From: JBEKZQ01 sp049509675
GTDB lineage: Bacteria; Planctomycetota; Planctomycetia; Pirellulales; Thermoguttaceae
NCBI GenBank assembly: GCA_049509675.1
Contig: JBEKZQ010000377.1
Span: forward strand, 1-6,257
DNA length: 6,257 nucleotides
Direction: 5' to 3'
Shown: positions 5,022 to 6,257 of the stretch, one piece after another
Layout of the letters: each line of letters begins with the position of its first letter
Numbering within the stretch: the first letter of the stretch is position 1
The notes under the pieces: model-generated
Told to the model about the DNA's origin: nothing
Database searches by the model: none
The model's input: the letters and a program-made list of their open reading frames with translations, nothing else
Program-made: the position numbers and the translations under genes

Positions 5022-6257
5022 CTAACTCGACGCTTCTAACGGCTTTTCCGGCTGGGTGCCACTGGCTCCGCCAGTGCTCTTGCGTTGGATAATGGCCCGG
5101 ACGGCGAGCACCAGGCCGGCCGATCCGATCAGCAGCCCGGCGATCGGCCAAACCCCGATCAAAACGCTGACGAGGCCGAGGATGATGAGCAGGGCAATTC
5201 CCAGCGGCCGCGCGAGCCAGGCCAGCCAACTCCGGCGCACCAGGCGCAGACCGCACCAGACAACCAGCACTACGGCGGCGATGCAGGCCAGGGCCGCCAG
5301 TCGCGACAACAACTCTTGCGAGACGGCCCGGGCGGTGATTTGCACTTCGCCGCGGGTGGTGGTGAAGCGGTAGATCGTTCCGCTCTGGGGCAACTGGAAA
5401 TCGAGGCTGGCCAGCCCGGCGGGAACCGGCGTGACCAGGTCGGCCACGGGATACGCCTTCGTCTCGCCGCTCCATGGCCTGCCGAAACCGCCGGTGGAAG
5501 ATTGCGATGGGGTCGGCTGTGCGCGGTGGGCCTCCGTGTATTCAAAAGCCCCCTCTGCCGCCTGCTGCTTGTCACCACTTTGCTTTAGTGCTTTTTCCGC
5601 TTGCTGCTGGACCTGCAGTGCCAGATTCGTTTGGAACTGCTGCAATGCCTCTTGTTCTTCGCCGCGGCCGCCGCGGGGCTTTCCCGCCTGGGCCTGCTGA
5701 ATGCTCTCTTCCTGCAGTGCGGCATTGGCTCGGCCTTGCGCCACTTGCGGGGCGGTTGGTTGCTGATTGGGGACCGACAGCTTGCCCTTGAAGTGCATCG
5801 CCCCCGCCCCATTTTTCAGAATGATTTGGTGCTGCAAGCCGGACGGGGGCGCATTGACAAGACCGTTGCCGGCAAGCCAACGGTCGTTCAATTGCACGCC
5901 GTTTTCCTGTCCGGCCGGGGCCGATGACGCTACGTCGGCCCAATTGCTGCCCAGGTCTTTGACCACGTTTTTTGAGCGGGTGGTGTTCTGGCCGTTATAG
6001 AAGTTGTTGAGCCGGTCGCGGTTGTCCTCGATCTGGACCTGGCTGGCGGGAGCGCGCTGGATCTCGCGCGTGGCCAGATCCAGGACCGAGTTGCCGGCAA
6101 CCAACTCGGCCGACAGGTTCGCATTATTCTGGCGACCGCTGCTCCCGGCAACCTTTTGCCGCAAGTCGGATTCGAGCGGTTTCAGGTTCGATAGCGCCCG
6201 CTGCTGGGCGAAGACGTCGGACTGCTTGGCGGTATCCAGCAGGCGCTGGACCTGTTT
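5022..6257 (-). CDS. Unrecognised protein with Gln-rich region and three C-terminal membrane segments (5' end off window)
   Basis: The last 411 residues of a longer protein; the frame is open to the right edge, and the first in-frame start-like codon (TTG at 6164) is not taken as the true start. I do not recognise a family. Visible residues 1-85 look helical and Gln/Asn/Arg-rich (QVQRLLDTAKQSDVFAQQR, VQIEDNRDRLNNFYNGQN), followed by a less regular region (90-165) that includes HQIILKNGAGAMHFKGKL. Residues 170-235 are Gln/Ala/Glu-rich and probably coiled coil (EEQEALQQFQTNLALQVQQQ). After a Pro/Ser/Gly-rich stretch comes a compact beta-rich domain (268-312; YPVADLVTPVPAGLASLDF, IYRFTTTRGEVQITARA). 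Three hydrophobic segments follow at about 319-338, 350-368 and 370-390, then a hydrophilic tail. It is therefore probably membrane-anchored with a large N-terminal domain on one side. It is separated by 210 bases and a repeat from the next gene, so no functional link is implied. Confidence 0.8.
   Translation of the reverse strand, partial: KQVQRLLDTAKQSDVFAQQRALSNLKPLESDLRQKVAGSSGRQNNANLSAELVAGNSVLDLATREIQRAPASQVQIEDNRDRLNNFYNGQNTTRSKNVVKDLGSNWADVASSAPAGQENGVQLNDRWLAGNGLVNAPPSGLQHQIILKNGAGAMHFKGKLSVPNQQPTAPQVAQGRANAALQEESIQQAQAGKPRGGRGEEQEALQQFQTNLALQVQQQAEKALKQSGDKQQAAEGAFEYTEAHRAQPTPSQSSTGGFGRPWSGETKAYPVADLVTPVPAGLASLDFQLPQSGTIYRFTTTRGEVQITARAVSQELLSRLAALACIAAVVLVVWCGLRLVRRSWLAWLARPLGIALLIILGLVSVLIGVWPIAGLLIGSAGLVLAVRAIIQRKSTGGASGTQPEKPLEASS

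Overview
The window is GC-rich, densely coding bacterial DNA, and all five genes lie on the minus strand. Two kinds of intergenic repeat point to a planctomycete, probably of the Pirellulales. One is a palindrome family built on GGACGGATTG/CAATCCGTCC. The other is an inverted repeat containing CTAGCCCGA and GCCAGCGAGGG. I recall both as common spacer repeats in that group. This is recollection plus gene style, not a database match, so the lineage call is tentative. No rRNA, tRNA or CRISPR array was seen.

Reading in the direction of transcription (right to left): positions 6257-5022 hold the C-terminal 411 residues of an unrecognised protein. It is rich in glutamine and low-complexity sequence and ends in three predicted membrane segments. 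A 210-base spacer (5021-4812) follows, with a tandem palindromic repeat and a weak candidate promoter. Positions 4811-2652 encode a 719-residue secreted protein. It has a signal peptide, an Ig-like N-terminal region, a glycoside-hydrolase-like barrel with NEP and TEQG catalytic motifs, and a C-terminal discoidin/F5/8-like domain.

The 324-base spacer 2651-2328 is the most structured part of the window. It holds a weak terminator candidate and then a good sigma-70 promoter (TTGACA, 17 bases, TAGATT). A perfect 8-bp inverted repeat overlaps that promoter and is a likely MarR operator. Next comes a 144-bp MITE-like element with 17-bp terminal inverted repeats, a 26-bp internal hairpin and exact 10-bp flanking direct repeats.

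Downstream lies what looks like an efflux operon: a MarR-family regulator (2327-1848), a MacA/HlyD-type membrane fusion protein (1729-224), and the start of a MacB/LolD-type ABC ATPase (208-1, cut by the window edge). The expected permease would be off the left end. The simplest model is a repressor controlling its own operon and an ABC-type export pump, with a small mobile element inserted between the promoter and the regulator gene.
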